A stretch of 64,000 nt of DNA from Aplectana chamaeleonis (Eukaryota > Nematoda > Chromadorea > Rhabditida > Cosmocercidae). Each line of letters begins with the position of its first letter. Position 1 is the stretch's first letter. The position numbers and the translations under genes are program-made. The notes beneath the pieces were generated by a model that saw only the letters and a program-made list of their open reading frames with translations, made no database searches and was not told where the DNA came from. This document shows, piece by piece, positions 1 to 10,705 of the stretch. The DNA lies in NCBI GenBank assembly GCA_029168955.1, contig JAPDOI010000194.1, positions 558,001 to 622,000 on the forward strand. Direction: 5' to 3'.

Positions 1-2211
1 GGCGCATTTCACGGCTCCAGGGTGCGCAGATGTTGCGTGAATGACGATGTTCTTGGAGGTTTCCTTGCGATACCATTTCACTCTGTATGCACCAGCAGTC
101 ACACTTATTTGCGTATTCAGGAAAGGAAGCCATCCGTCGTGAGGGGCTTCTCTGGTGAAGCGTATGTGCTGCGATCGTTGATTGAGAATATCAAACAGCT
201 CATCCATTTCAGTCTGAGTTGACGTGACCACGCAGCAATCGTCGATGTACCTACAGTACAGGATAGGTTGCCGGGATAGCACTGGCTCTTCTACTTTGCT
301 CATGAAGCACACCGCCAAAACAGGTGCCAGCCGTTGACCCATTGCTAGCCCTCTGACCTGAGCATAGTAGGTTCCATTCCACTTGAAAATATTGCAATTC
401 AGGCACTCCTTCACTAGCGTCAAGATGTGGCCCTTACTCAAGCCAAACGTCGCGATGTCTGTGTGCTCGTCCAGCATTCCAGATAGAGCCTGGAGCGCGT
501 CTCCATTATCCACGTTTGTGTAGAGCGCGTTTACATCGAAAGATTCGATAACACAGTTCTGTTGATCCCTTAAACAGCGCAGGCGGTCCAGAAGCTGTCC
601 TGTGTTGGGTAGGTGAGAAGGGATGTGCTGAAGAAGTTGACTGATTATTCTAGACAGGAACCATGAAATTCGATCTGTCGGTCCTCTCACACAGCTGATA
701 ATGGGTCGAATTTTGAAAGAATCGGCTGCCATGGAACGGATGTTATCCGGAGACAATTTATGTGTCTTTATTAGAGAGTAGAAAACGGGACATCTCGAGT
801 TTTCCAGCTTCAGCCTTCTAATAAGCTTTCCGTCCAATCCTGCTGCTTTTCCAACTTCCGTCCAGGTATTATTTAGTTTTCGACACTGTGCGACAAATTC
901 CTTTTTCGTTGCTTGTGTGTAGACAGAGGTATCATTCAAATGGAGCTGTGTGATTTCTTGATCTAATGAGAGAGGTGTAATCACAAACTCTCCTCCCTTG
1001 TCGCTCACGGATAGACGAATTTCGTGGCGTTCCAGCTTTTCACGAATCTCCTTGAAACCTTCCTGCTGTAGTGATGTCAAGTTTTTTCTTCTTTCACGTC
1101 CATGCCTACTGAGCACGTCGCGAATTCCGGATGAAAGAATTCTGAACTTTATATCGACTTCCGGACGAGGGTCGGGCTCCTTGTAGAACGAACGTGGAAA
1201 TGGTATAGACGTCAAAATAGAACTCCTACTTCCCTCCATGGTGTTGGGTTGTTCATTACGCCTGGCTCTGAACCTGAGTTGATCCCTTAAATTATGCAAT
1301 CCTTTAACAACTTTCCGGTACGTGAATCCATTGACTCCCTGTGTGAGTGCGAAAGAAGGGCCCAGACTCAAAAAATTGATGGCACTTTCCGAAATTTGCG
1401 CATTACCGATTATAGTGACTCTTGCCTCCCGATCATCGGTTACTACCGGCGGACAACTCAGAGACTCGAGTCGGTGGTCCATTGGTGGTTGGACACTGTT
1501 ACCAAAAACCCTAACTCGCTGTTCGTTTAGGAGCCTGTCGTACTTAGCACACAGAGTTGATTTTGCCCTAGACCGAACAGCATCACATATCCGCTTTGAG
1601 CCACTCTCAATCATTCTCCAACTACTATTCGGTAGGAGACGACGGCATGAACATTCCTTTGAAACACACTTCAATAAGGTAGAATACAACACGTATTGAT
1701 TTTGCCTGAGAACGACTCCTAGTAACTTACGGTAAACATTTACAATACTAGAATGAGACTCAGAAACATTACATATCGATCCTAGCTTCTTATTCAAAAT
1801 GAACTTCGGTAACACACCGGTTGTTTTGCACCTTCGTAGGAAAATTATTGACTGACGAGTGCGAACCACTTTTTGACGGAGGGCTAAAGCTTCCCGAACG
1901 AGACCAAACAATTGTGGCGGTATGTTGCGAATGAGATTCCATGTTTGGCTGTCTTGAAACCTGGGCATGAGTTGAACGTACTTTTGTGATTCTTTGCCGT
2001 GCAGGTTTGATAAACGGTGAAACTGGTTTATTAGTGGCCTGACGTTTCGAACAAATCGTCGTTTTCGAAGGCCTGAAAGTGCTAAAAGCTTTAGTGACCT
2101 GTGAGTTGCTCCATCAAGCGCTTCTCCCTCTACGACAAGTTCAACAAGCCCCAAAACCTTGAGTAAGCCACCGAAATCAGCACAGAAACCCACCCACGCC
2201 AGTTCCACCAA
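1..2211 (-). CDS. PLE polyprotein, N-terminal region and reverse transcriptase core (partial)
   Basis: Penelope-type reverse transcriptase, which copies element RNA at a nicked target. The frame runs from about 2211 (a TTG codon; no in-frame ATG is seen nearby) to the window edge, about 737 codons, with no stop that I find. The order is a basic N-terminal region, the PLE segment with SLIKTHK, the DVNALY motif containing the catalytic Asp, GLAMGQRLAP, and the YIDD box at about 250-260. The GIY-YIG domain would lie beyond position 1. Unlike plus units 1 and 2 it has no frameshift at the SCV-GPTDR site (R replaces G). It is the most intact PLE frame here. The true start codon is uncertain. Confidence 0.8.
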   Translation of the reverse strand, partial: MVELAWVGFCADFGGLLKVLGLVELVVEGEALDGATHRSLKLLALSGLRKRRFVRNVRPLINQFHRLSNLHGKESQKYVQLMPRFQDSQTWNLIRNIPPQLFGLVREALALRQKVVRTRQSIIFLRRCKTTGVLPKFILNKKLGSICNVSESHSSIVNVYRKLLGVVLRQNQYVLYSTLLKCVSKECSCRRLLPNSSWRMIESGSKRICDAVRSRAKSTLCAKYDRLLNEQRVRVFGNSVQPPMDHRLESLSCPPVVTDDREARVTIIGNAQISESAINFLSLGPSFALTQGVNGFTYRKVVKGLHNLRDQLRFRARRNEQPNTMEGSRSSILTSIPFPRSFYKEPDPRPEVDIKFRILSSGIRDVLSRHGRERRKNLTSLQQEGFKEIREKLERHEIRLSVSDKGGEFVITPLSLDQEITQLHLNDTSVYTQATKKEFVAQCRKLNNTWTEVGKAAGLDGKLIRRLKLENSRCPVFYSLIKTHKLSPDNIRSMAADSFKIRPIISCVRGPTDRISWFLSRIISQLLQHIPSHLPNTGQLLDRLRCLRDQQNCVIESFDVNALYTNVDNGDALQALSGMLDEHTDIATFGLSKGHILTLVKECLNCNIFKWNGTYYAQVRGLAMGQRLAPVLAVCFMSKVEEPVLSRQPILYCRYIDDCCVVTSTQTEMDELFDILNQRSQHIRFTREAPHDGWLPFLNTQISVTAGAYRVKWYRKETSKNIVIHATSAHPGAVKCA

Positions 2212-2275
2212 CGACGAGCTCCCGTATCGACCAGATAGACCGCAAGCCAGGAGACAAGTGAACCCGCCTGGTCAT
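1..2275 (-). mobile_element. Penelope-like element, minus-strand copy A, 5' part
   Basis: This is the reverse complement of the first ~2.28 kb of the ~3.0 kb PLE unit seen three times on the plus strand. It is cut by the window edge inside the region just after the RT core. The unit start is the ATG at 2275-2273, which overlaps the TGA stop (2274-2272) of the endonuclease frame of the preceding minus-strand unit, so this copy also belonged to a head-to-tail series. It is nearly identical to the plus units and keeps the homopolymer lengths that leave the frame open (six T in the run where unit 3 has five). Confidence 0.9.
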
Positions 2276-2753
2276 ACACGGCTGATCGTGCTATAGCTGG
2301 CACAGCGGTATGAATGGTAGGAAGTCACTAGTAATGGAAATGCACTCATTTCTATTATTGAGTCTGGGGAGCGGGACATGATATAGAAGGCCTCCAGTGC
2401 TTTCCTCGCTCCAATATCCTCCTCACGACTTAGAATCGTGCATTTGATGTCAAAATCAACTCCACCATGCTCTTCTTGCCTGTGTTTTCCAAGGGGAGTT
2501 AATGTATTTTTGCACCGCTTTCCTGCTAGGTGCTCCTTGACACGAATGTTCAGCATTCTTCCCGTTTCCCCTACGTAGATCTCGCAGCAGGACGTGCACT
2601 GAAGCTGGTAGATGACACCGCTCAATAAGCAATCGCCTTCTGCTCCGTTTGGACATACTGTGCAATTTTCCGTGTCGCAAGTGCGGTCGTAGAGCCGGTT
2701 GCGTACAAGTTGCCGCTTTATGTTGTCCCGAGGGATGTTTATGAGAGCCACAT
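2272..2753 (-). CDS. GIY-YIG endonuclease domain of a PLE (5'-truncated)
   Basis: The frame reads from 2751 to the stop at 2274-2272. It carries a Cys/His zinc-binding cluster (CDTENCTVCP..GDC) followed by the GIY-YIG core, here IYVGETGR, then NIRVKEHL and TPLGKHRQEEHGG. In PLEs this C-terminal domain nicks DNA to prime reverse transcription. The 5' side is lost at the inverted junction at 2753/2755. The C-terminus uses the four-C version of a C run (see the finding on C4/C5) and ends at a TGA that overlaps the ATG of the next unit. Confidence 0.85.
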
Positions 2754-2770
2754 CAACCGGCTCTACGACC
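2686..2770. repeat. Head-to-head inverted junction of two PLE copies
   Basis: The minus copy ends at 2753 and the plus copy starts at 2755. The first shared bases of the two arms are at about 2686-2701 and 2755-2770, separated by a ~53-bp spacer that is itself PLE sequence from the minus copy. The arms continue outward for ~2.7 kb, the plus arm being split by the insertion at 3026-4527. This is a large quasi-palindrome, either a real inversion or template switch, or an assembly chimera. Confidence 0.85.
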
Positions 2771-3025
2771 GCACTTGCGACACGGAAAATTGCACAGTAT
2801 GTCCAAACGGAGCAGAAGGCGATTGCTTATTGAGCGGTGTCATCTACCAGCTTCAGTGCACGTCCTGCTGCGAGATCTACGTAGGGGAAACGGGAAGAAT
2901 GCTGAACATTCGTGTCAAGGAGCACCTAGCAGGAAAGCGGTGCAAAAATACATTAACTCCCCTTGGAAAACACAGGCAAGAAGAGCATGGTGGAGTTGAT
3001 TTTGACATCAAATGCACGATTCTAA

Positions 3026-4527
3026 GGCCTCTTTCAGAGTTCGATCGCTCTGCGACGCGACCGCATGAAAACACTGGGTATCGATCTGGTCGCGTCGCGC
3101 GATCAGGTCGCCGGCCTTTCAAACAAGATCGTGGGGAAAGTCGCCCAATCGCGCGATTGGGCGACTGAGATGGCCAGATCGCGTCGCCGTGCAGTGCACG
3201 GCGACGCGACCGATCGCGGCGACCGCTTCATATGTACTAGTTCAAATTCCTCTTTTTTTCACGTTGATTCAAGCAAATAAGTATTAGTAGGCAAAAGAAT
3301 CACAATACAAAACAATTATTATCATAAAATGATTATTATCGCAAAATGACAAACCACAGTGCACCTTTTTATCATAAATGACTAACCAATTGCTCGACAC
3401 CGCTCCGACACTGGGAGAGGTCATCTACTGGAGTTACCCGGAGGATCTACTGCTATCAGCTGTAGATGAACGGGATTCTCCTGTAGAGGACCGAAACCTA
3501 ACATGTTTTTAACAGGTATACTAGCACTGCAGTTAAACAGAACTCCATTTTGGAGGGGATATCAAATCCCGGTGTAGGCGGTAAAATAACCTGTTTCTAG
3601 AGGTATACACATTTTCCGGGTTCACACAGGGGACCCCGGGAACATGCTACTGGGGTAATCCCCTTTGCCTCTTTGGTGTCCTAACAGGGGGGGGGTGACC
3701 CCACCGCCCCGGTTCGCAGTGGGATACACCCCACCGTGGACCGTAGGGAGATGGCCCCACAGTTGGGTATCACCCACCCACTCCCCCATCCCCGACCCGT
3801 GCGGACCCCCCTCCTCTCGGCGACAAAAATTATCCTCCGGTATCCGGTGGATCTTCAGGGGTGCGTTCCAAGAACATTCCCATGGCAAAACGCGTCCATG
3901 GAAACGTAGCCACGGTGACGTGGAAGCAGATATCAGTTCCAATTCGTGGCCCTGGGAAACAAGTTTCGCCATGGAAAGGCTGTTTGCCCTTCCACGGCAT
4001 CATGGAAACATTCTTGGAACGCACCCCTGGTGAGTGACTCGAGATCCGGCTCCTAAGAGCCGACTGAGGCACACCGTGAGATGAGAAGCCTTCTATACCA
4101 GCAACATTGTCAATACCTTTGTCTAAACATGTTAGTGATCCTGACGAATGTCTGGCGTCATGTTCGGGGTTTGCAGGTGTTTATTGCTATCAGTACATTT
4201 GAAATGACGGCAAAACATTTGCGTCGCGGCTGCAGAGCGGCGATTACTCCATTAGTCACCTCATCATCTTCATTCGTTCATCTTTAGTACAATATACCTC
4301 CTGTAGTTCCTCCAAAGCGTCAATTTCTCCCGTAGATCTCCTCTCCCAGTGCCGGAGCGCGAACATGAAATAGGCGTCGATTAGAATGTGTACGTAAAAG
4401 TGCGTGGTCGCCAACTTCCGCGATTGGGCCTTCACACTTCCCAAATCTGCGATTTCCACGGCGACGCGACGGTCGCGTCGCCGTGCCCACGATCGCGTTG
4501 CACAGCGATCGAACTCTGAAAGAGGCC
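3026..4527. mobile_element. Harbinger-like non-autonomous element (TAA target) in the PLE
   Basis: Ends are GGCCTCTTTCAGAG and its complement, flanked by a duplicated TAA (3023-3025 and 4528-4530). Removing it restores the sequence seen in the other PLE units exactly. Three-base TWA duplications are typical of the PIF/Harbinger superfamily. The subterminal sequence is rich in GATCGC/GCGACGCGACC blocks. No transposase is recognisable in 1,502 bp. The TIR resembles those at 16164-16301 and 46973-48117. Confidence 0.88.
3856..4029. mobile_element. Nested 174-bp TIR element
   Basis: A perfect 19-bp terminal inverted repeat starting CAGGGGTGCGTTCC encloses 136 bp with several CCATGG/CATGGAAA repeats. 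It lies inside the Harbinger-like element. The CAGGGG start suggests a hAT-type end, but no clear 8-bp target duplication is present, so the superfamily is not assigned. Confidence 0.6.
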
Positions 4528-4685
4528 TAAGTCGTGAGGAGGATATTGGAGCGAGGAAAGCACTGGAGGCCTTCTATATCATGTCCCGCTCCCCCAGACT
4601 CAATAATAGAAATGAGTGCATTTCCATTACTAGTGACTTCCTACCATTCATACCGCTGTGCCAGCTATAGCACGATCAGCCGTGT

Positions 4686-7682
4686 ATGACCAGGCGGGTT
4701 CACTTGTCTCCTGGCTTGCGGTCTATCTGGTCGATACGGGAGCTCGTCGTTGGTGGAACTGGCGTGGGTGGGTTTCTGTGCTGATTTCGGTGGCTTACTC
4801 AAGTTTTTGGGGCTTGTTGAACTTGTCGTAGAGGGAGAAGCGCTTGATGGAGCAACTCACAGGTCACTAAAGTTTTTAGCACTTTCAGGCCTTCGAAAAC
4901 GACGATTTGTTCGAAACGTCAGGCCACTAATAAACCAGTTTCACCGTTTATCAAACCTGCACGGCAAAGAATCACAAAAGTACGTTCAACTCATGCCCAG
5001 GTTTCAAGACAGCCAAACATGGAATCTCATTCGCAACATACCGCCACAATTGTTTGGTCTCGTTCGGGAAGCTTTAGCCCTCCGTCAAAAAGTGGTTCGC
5101 ACTCGTCAGTCAATAATTTTCCTACGAAGGTGCAAAACAACCGGTGTGTTACCGAAGTTCATTTTGAATAAGAAGCTAGGATCGATATGTAATGTTTCTG
5201 AGTCTCATTCTAGTATTGTAAATGTTTACCGTAAGTTACTAGGAGTCGTTCTCAGGCAAAATCAATACGTGTTGTATTCTACCTTATTGAAGTGTGTTTC
5301 AAAGGAATGTTCATGCCGTCGTCTCCTACCGAATAGTAGTTGGAGAATGATTGAGAGTGGCTCAAAGCGGATATGTGATGCTGTTCGGTCTAGGGCAAAA
5401 TCAACTCTGTGTGCTAAGTACGACAGGCTCCTAAACGAACAGCGAGTTAGGGTTTTTGGTAACAGTGTCCAACCACCAATGGACCACCGACTCGAGTCTC
5501 TGAGTTGTCCGCCGGTAGTAACCGATGATCGGGAGGCAAGAGTCACTATAATCGGTAATGCGCAAATTTCGGAAAGTGCCATCAATTTTTTGAGTCTGGG
5601 CCCTTCTTTCGCACTCACACAGGGAGTCAATGGATTCACGTACCGGAAAGTTGTTAAAGGATTGCATAATTTAAGGGATCAACTCAGGTTCAGAGCCAGG
5701 CGTAATGAACAACCCAACACCATGGAGGGAAGTAGGAGTTCTATTTTGACGTCTATACCATTTCCACGTTCGTTCTACAAGGAGCCCGACCCTCGTCCGG
5801 AAGTCGATATAAAGTTCAGAATTCTTTCATCCGGAATTCGCGACGTGCTCAGTAGGCATGGACGTGAAAGAAGAAAAAACTTGACATCACTACAGCAGGA
5901 AGGTTTCAAGGAGATTCGTGAAAAGCTGGAACGCCACGAAATTCGTCTATCCGTGAGCGACAAGGAGGAGAGTTTGTGATTACACCTCTCTCATTAGATC
6001 AAGAAATCACACAGCTCCATTTGAATGATACCTCTGTCTACACACAAGCAACGAAAAAGGAATTTGTCGCACAGTGTCGAAAACTAAATAATACCTGGAC
6101 GGAAGTTGGAAAAGCAGCAGGATTGGACGGAAAGCTTATTAGAAGGCTGAAGCTGGAAAACTCGAGATGTCCCGTTTTCTACTCTCTAATAAAGACACAT
6201 AAATTGTCTCCGGATAACATCCGTTCCATGGCAGCCGATTCTTTCAAAATTCGACCCATTATCAGCTGTGTGGGGGACCGACAGATCGAATTTCCTGGTT
6301 CCTGTCTAGAATAATCAGTCAACTTCTTCAGCACATCCCTTCTCACCTACCCAACACAGGGCAGCTTCTGGACCGCCTGCGCTGTTTAAGGGATCAACAG
6401 AACTGTGTTATCGAATCTTTCGATGTAAACGCGCTCTACACAAACGTGGATAATGGAGACGCCCTCCAGGCTCTATCTGGAATGCTGGACGAGCACACAG
6501 ACATCGCGACGTTTGGCTTGAGTAAGGGCCACATCTTGACGCTAGTGAAGGAGTGCCTGAATTGCAATATTTTCAAGTGGAATGGAACCTACTATGCTCA
6601 GGTCAGAGGGCTCGCAATGGGACAACGACTGGCACCTGTTTTGGCGGTGTGCTTCATGAGCAAAGTAGAAGAGCCAGTGCTATCCCGGCAACCTATCCTG
6701 TACTGTAGGTACATCGACGATTGCTGCGTGGTCACGTCAACTCAGACTGAAATGGATGAGCTGTTTGATATTCTCAATCAACGATCGCAGCACATACGCT
6801 TCACCAGAGAAGCCCCTCACGACGGATGGCTTCCTTTCCTGAATACGCAAATAAGTGTGACTGCTGGTGCATACAGAGTGAAATGGTATCGCAAGGAAAC
6901 CTCCAAGAACATCGTCATTCACGCAACATCTGCGCACCCTGGAGCCGTGAAATGCGCCGTGATTCGGAACATGTTCAGAACTGCCAATCAAGTCTGTACG
7001 GAGACGAAGAGCGAGAAGAGTCGCGCAGACTGGCTGGTGCTATTACTCGTCTGAATGGATATACTGCGCAGCGACGGGACCGTGGCAGAAGAGTGAGGCT
7101 CCCGAATCGAATTGACAACAAAGTGCCTCTGCAGCTACCGTTCTTTTCCGACAGAGTGAGTGCAGCTATACGGCAATGTATTGCGCGTGCGGACCTCAGC
7201 GATGATGTGGCTCTCATAAACATCCCTCGGGACAACATAAAACGGCAACTTGTACGCAACCGGCTCTACGACCGCACTTGCGACACGGAAAATTGCACAG
7301 TATGTCCAAACGGAGCAGAAGGCGATTGCTTATTGAGCGGTGTCATCTACCAGCTTCAGTGCACGTCCTGCTGCGAGATCTACGTAGGGGAAACGGGAAG
7401 AATGCTGAACATTCGTGTCAAGGAGCACCTAGCAGGAAAGCGGTGCAAAAATACATTAACTCCCCTTGGAAAACACAGGCAAGAAGAGCATGGTGGAGTT
7501 GATTTTGACATCAAATGCACGATTCTAAGTCGTGAGGAGGATATTGGAGCGAGGAAAGCACTGGAGGCCTTCTATATCATGTCCCGCTCCCCAGACTCAA
7601 TAATAGAAATGAGTGCATTTCCATTACTAGTGACTTCCTACCATTCATACCGCTGTGCCAGCTATAGCACGATCAGCCGTGT
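4686..7682 (+). mobile_element. Penelope-like element unit 1
   Basis: The first complete ~3.0 kb plus-strand unit of a head-to-tail array (next units at 7683 and 10681). It runs from ATGACCAGGCGGG to the next copy of the same sequence with no intervening DNA, which matches the partial tandem organisation known for PLEs. The order within the unit is a short leader, a long N-terminal coding region, the RT and the GIY-YIG endonuclease. No target duplication can be defined because both ends abut other copies. Confidence 0.9.
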
Positions 7683-7686
7683 ATGA
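4750..7686 (+). pseudogene. PLE unit 1 RT / GIY-YIG polyprotein, frameshifted
   Basis: The frame breaks into four pieces: 4750-5979 (N-terminal region), ~5976-6314, ~6300-7054 (RT core with GLAMGQRLAP and the YIDD box at about 6710-6722) and 6826-7686 (linker, zinc cluster, IYVGETGR endonuclease). Each break is a one-base loss in a G run compared with unit 3 or copy A: GACAAGGAGG for GACAAGGGAGG near 5963, five instead of six G near 6271, and one G missing near 7000. The endonuclease end overlaps the ATG of unit 2 as ATGA at 7683-7686. The breaks may be decay or uncorrected sequencing error. Confidence 0.85.
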
Positions 7687-10523
7687 CCAGGCGGGTTCAC
7701 TTGTCTCTGGCTTGCGGTCTATCTGGTCGATACGGGAGCTCGTCGTTGGTGGAACTGGCGTGGGTGGGTTTCTGTGCTGATTTCGGTGGCTTACTCAAGT
7801 TTTTGGGGCTTGTTGAACTTGTCGTAGAGGGAGAAGCGCTTGATGGAGCAACTCACAGGTCACTAAAGTTTTTAGCACTTTCAGGCCTTCGAAAACGACG
7901 ATTTGTTCGAAACGTCAGGCCACTAATAAACCAGTTTCACCGTTTATCAAACCTGCACGGCAAAGAATCACAAAAGTACGTTCAACTCATGCCCAGGTTT
8001 CAAGACAGCCAAACATGGAATCTCATTCGCAACATACCGCCACAATTGTTTGGTCTCGTTCGGGAAGCTTTAGCCCTCCGTCAAAAGTGGTTCGCACTCG
8101 TCAGTCAATAATTTTCCTACGAAGGTGCAAAACAACCGGTGTGTTACCGAAGTTCATTTTGAATAAGAAGCTAGGATCGATATGTAATGTTTCTGAGTCT
8201 CATTCTAGTATTGTAAATGTTTACCGTAAGTTACTAGGAGTCGTTCTCAGGCAAAATCAATACGTGTTGTATTCTACCTTATTGAAGTGTGTTTCAAAGG
8301 AATGTTCATGCCGTCGTCTCCTACCGAATAGTAGTTGGAGAATGATTGAGAGTGGCTCAAAGCGGATATGTGATGCTGTTCGGTCTAGGGCAAAATCAAC
8401 TCTGTGTGCTAAGTACGACAGGCTCCTAAACGAACAGCGAGTTAGGGTTTTTGGTAACAGTGTCCAACCACCAATGGACCACCGACTCGAGTCTCTGAGT
8501 TGTCCGCCGGTAGTAACCGATGATCGGGAGGCAAGAGTCACTATAATCGGTAATGCGCAAATTTCGGAAAGTGCCATCAATTTTTTTTTGAGTCTGGGCC
8601 CTTCTTTCGCACTCACACAGGGAGTCAATGGATTCACGTACCGGAAAGTTGTTAAAGGATTGCATAATTTAAGGGATCAACTCAGGTTCAGAGCCAGGCG
8701 TAATGAACAACCCAACACCATGGAGGGAAGTAGGAGTTCTATTTTGACGTCTATACCATTTCCACGTTCGTTCTACAAGGAGCCCGACCCTCGTCCGGAA
8801 GTCGATATAAAGTTCAAGAATTCTTTCATCCGGAATTCGCGACGTGCTCAGTAGGCATGGACGTGAAAGAAGAAAAAACTTGACATCACTACAGCAGGAA
8901 GGTTTCAAGGAGAGTCGTGAAAAGCTGGGACGCCACGAAATTCGTCTATCCGTGAGGGACAAGGGGAGGAGAGTTTGTGGTTACACCTCTCTCATTAGAT
9001 CAAGAAATCACACAGCTCCATTTGAATGATACCTCTGTCTACACACAAGCAACGAAAAAGGAATTTGTCGCACAGTGTCGAAAACTAAATAATACCTGGA
9101 CGGAAGTTGGAAAAGCAGCAGGATTGGACGGAAAGCTTATTAGAAGGCTGAAGCTGGAAAACTCGAGATGTCCCGTTTTCTACTCTCTAATAAAGACACA
9201 TAAATTGTCTCCGGATAACATCCGTTCCATGGCAGCCGATTCTTTCAAAATTCGACCCATTATCAGCTGTGTGGGGGACCGACAGATCGAATTTCCTGGT
9301 TCCTGTCTAGAATAATCAGTCAACTTCTTCAGCACATCCCTTCTCACCTACCCAACACAGGACAGCTTCTGGACCGCCTGCGCTGTTTAAGGGATCAACA
9401 GAACTGTGTTATCGAATCTTTCGATGTAAACGCGCTCTACACAAACGTGGATAATGGAGACGCGCTCCAGGCTCTATCTGGAATGCTGGACGAGCACACA
9501 GACATCGCGACGTTTGGCTTGAGTAAGGGCCACATCTTGACGCTAGTGAAGGAGTGCCTGAATTGCAATATTTTCAAGTGGAATGGAACCTACTATGCTC
9601 AGGTCAGAGGGCTCGCAATGGGACAACGACTGGCACCTGTTTTGGCGGTGTGCTTCATGAGCAAAGTAGAAGAGCCAGTGCTATCCCGGCAACCTATCCT
9701 GTACTGTAGGTACATCGACGATTGCTGCGTGGTCACGTCAACTCAGACTGAAATGGATGAGCTGTTTGATATTCTCAATCAACGATCGCAGCACATACGC
9801 TTCACCAGAGAAGCCCCTCACGACGGATGGCTTCCTTTCCTGAATACGCAAATAAGTGTGACTGCTGGTGCATACAGAGTGAAATGGTATCGCAAGGAAA
9901 CCTCCAAGAACATCGTCATTCACGCAACATCTGCGCACCCTGGAGCCGTGAAATGCGCCGTGATTCGGAACATGTTCAGAACTGCCAATCAAGTCTGTAC
10001 GAGACGAAGAGCGAGAAGAGTCGCGCAGACTGGCTGGTGCTATTACTCGTCTGAATGGATATACTGCGCAGCGACGGGACCGTGGCAGAAGAGTGAGGCT
10101 CCTGAATCGAATTGACAACAAAGTGCCTCTGCAGCTACCGTTCTTTCCGACAGAGTGGTGCAGCTATACGGCAATGTATTGCGCGTGCGGACCTCAGCGA
10201 TGATGTGGCTCATAAACATCCCTCGGGACAACATAAAGCGGCAACTTGTACGCAACCGGCTCTACGACCGCACTTGCGACACGGAAGAATTGCACAGTAT
10301 GTCCAAACGGAGCAGAAGGCGATTGCTTATTGAGCGGTGTCATCTACCAGCTTCAGTGCACGTCCTGCTGCGAGATCTACGTAGGGGAAACGGGAAGAAT
10401 GCTGAACATTCGTGTCAAGGAGCACCTAGCAGGAAAGCGGTGCAAAAATACATTAACTCCTTGGAAAACACAGGCAAGAAGAGCATGGTGGAGTTGATTT
10501 TGACATCAAATGCACGATTCTAA
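7683..10523 (+). pseudogene. PLE unit 2 RT / GIY-YIG polyprotein, frameshifted
   Basis: The frame starts at the ATG at 7683 and is broken near 8085 (four A instead of five), again near 8815 (an extra A), near 8962 (an extra G), near 9272 (five instead of six G), near 10001 (two G missing) and several times between 10140 and 10460. The T run at about 8581 has nine T, which keeps frame with the six-T version and adds one Phe. The RT core (GLAMGQ, YIDD) reads at 9447-10000 and the endonuclease core at 10246-10497. It is not a working gene as sequenced. Confidence 0.85.
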
Positions 10524-10680
10524 GTCGTGAGGAGGATATTGGAGCGAGAGGAAAGCACTGGAGGCCTTCAATACCATGTCCCGCTCCCCCAAACTCAATA
10601 ATAGAAATGAGTGCATTTTGTTAACTAGTGACTTCCTACCATTCATACTGCTGTGTCAGCTATAGCAAGATCAGTAGTGT
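7683..10680 (+). mobile_element. Penelope-like element unit 2
   Basis: The second complete unit. From 7683 to about 10000 it is nearly identical to units 1 and 3. From about 10010 to its end and into the start of unit 3 (~10930) it carries many substitutions and small indels not shared by the other junctions. Its leader lacks one C present in the other units (TGTCTCTGGC), which puts the ATG at 7683 in frame with the N-terminal coding region. Confidence 0.9.
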
Positions 10681-10705
10681 ATGACCAGGCGGGTTAACTT
10701 TTCTC

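Larger units (their letters stand above)
2755..4689 (+). pseudogene. PLE GIY-YIG endonuclease fragment split by an insertion
   Basis: The zinc cluster and GIY-YIG core read from 2755 to 3025, and the tail resumes at 4528 after a 1.5 kb insertion. The 5' part of the domain is missing because of the inverted junction. The apparent 152-codon frame starting at 2710 is chimeric: it joins inverted sequence at its start to insertion sequence at its end. The tail has the five-C version of the C run. It leads directly into PLE unit 1, whose ATG is at 4686. Confidence 0.85.

Noticed and set aside
2710..3168. 152-codon frame covering the plus GIY-YIG fragment
   Set aside because: It starts in the inverted minus copy and ends inside the inserted Harbinger-like element, so it is chimeric. 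The real homologous part is 2755-3025.
3600..4100. GC-rich block with GGGGACCCCGGG and CCACCC runs as a possible structured RNA gene
   Set aside because: It lies wholly inside a non-autonomous transposon and has no recognisable tRNA or snRNA features.
4880..4940. Possible hammerhead ribozyme in the PLE leader (CGAAAC-GTC words near 4913)
   Set aside because: PLEs can carry hammerhead motifs, but no CTGANGA core in the right place was found in any unit on either strand by eye.
5262..5667. Long frames opposite the PLE N-terminal region (also at 1294, 8257, 11254)
   Set aside because: They are antisense shadows, present in every copy only because the copies are near-identical.
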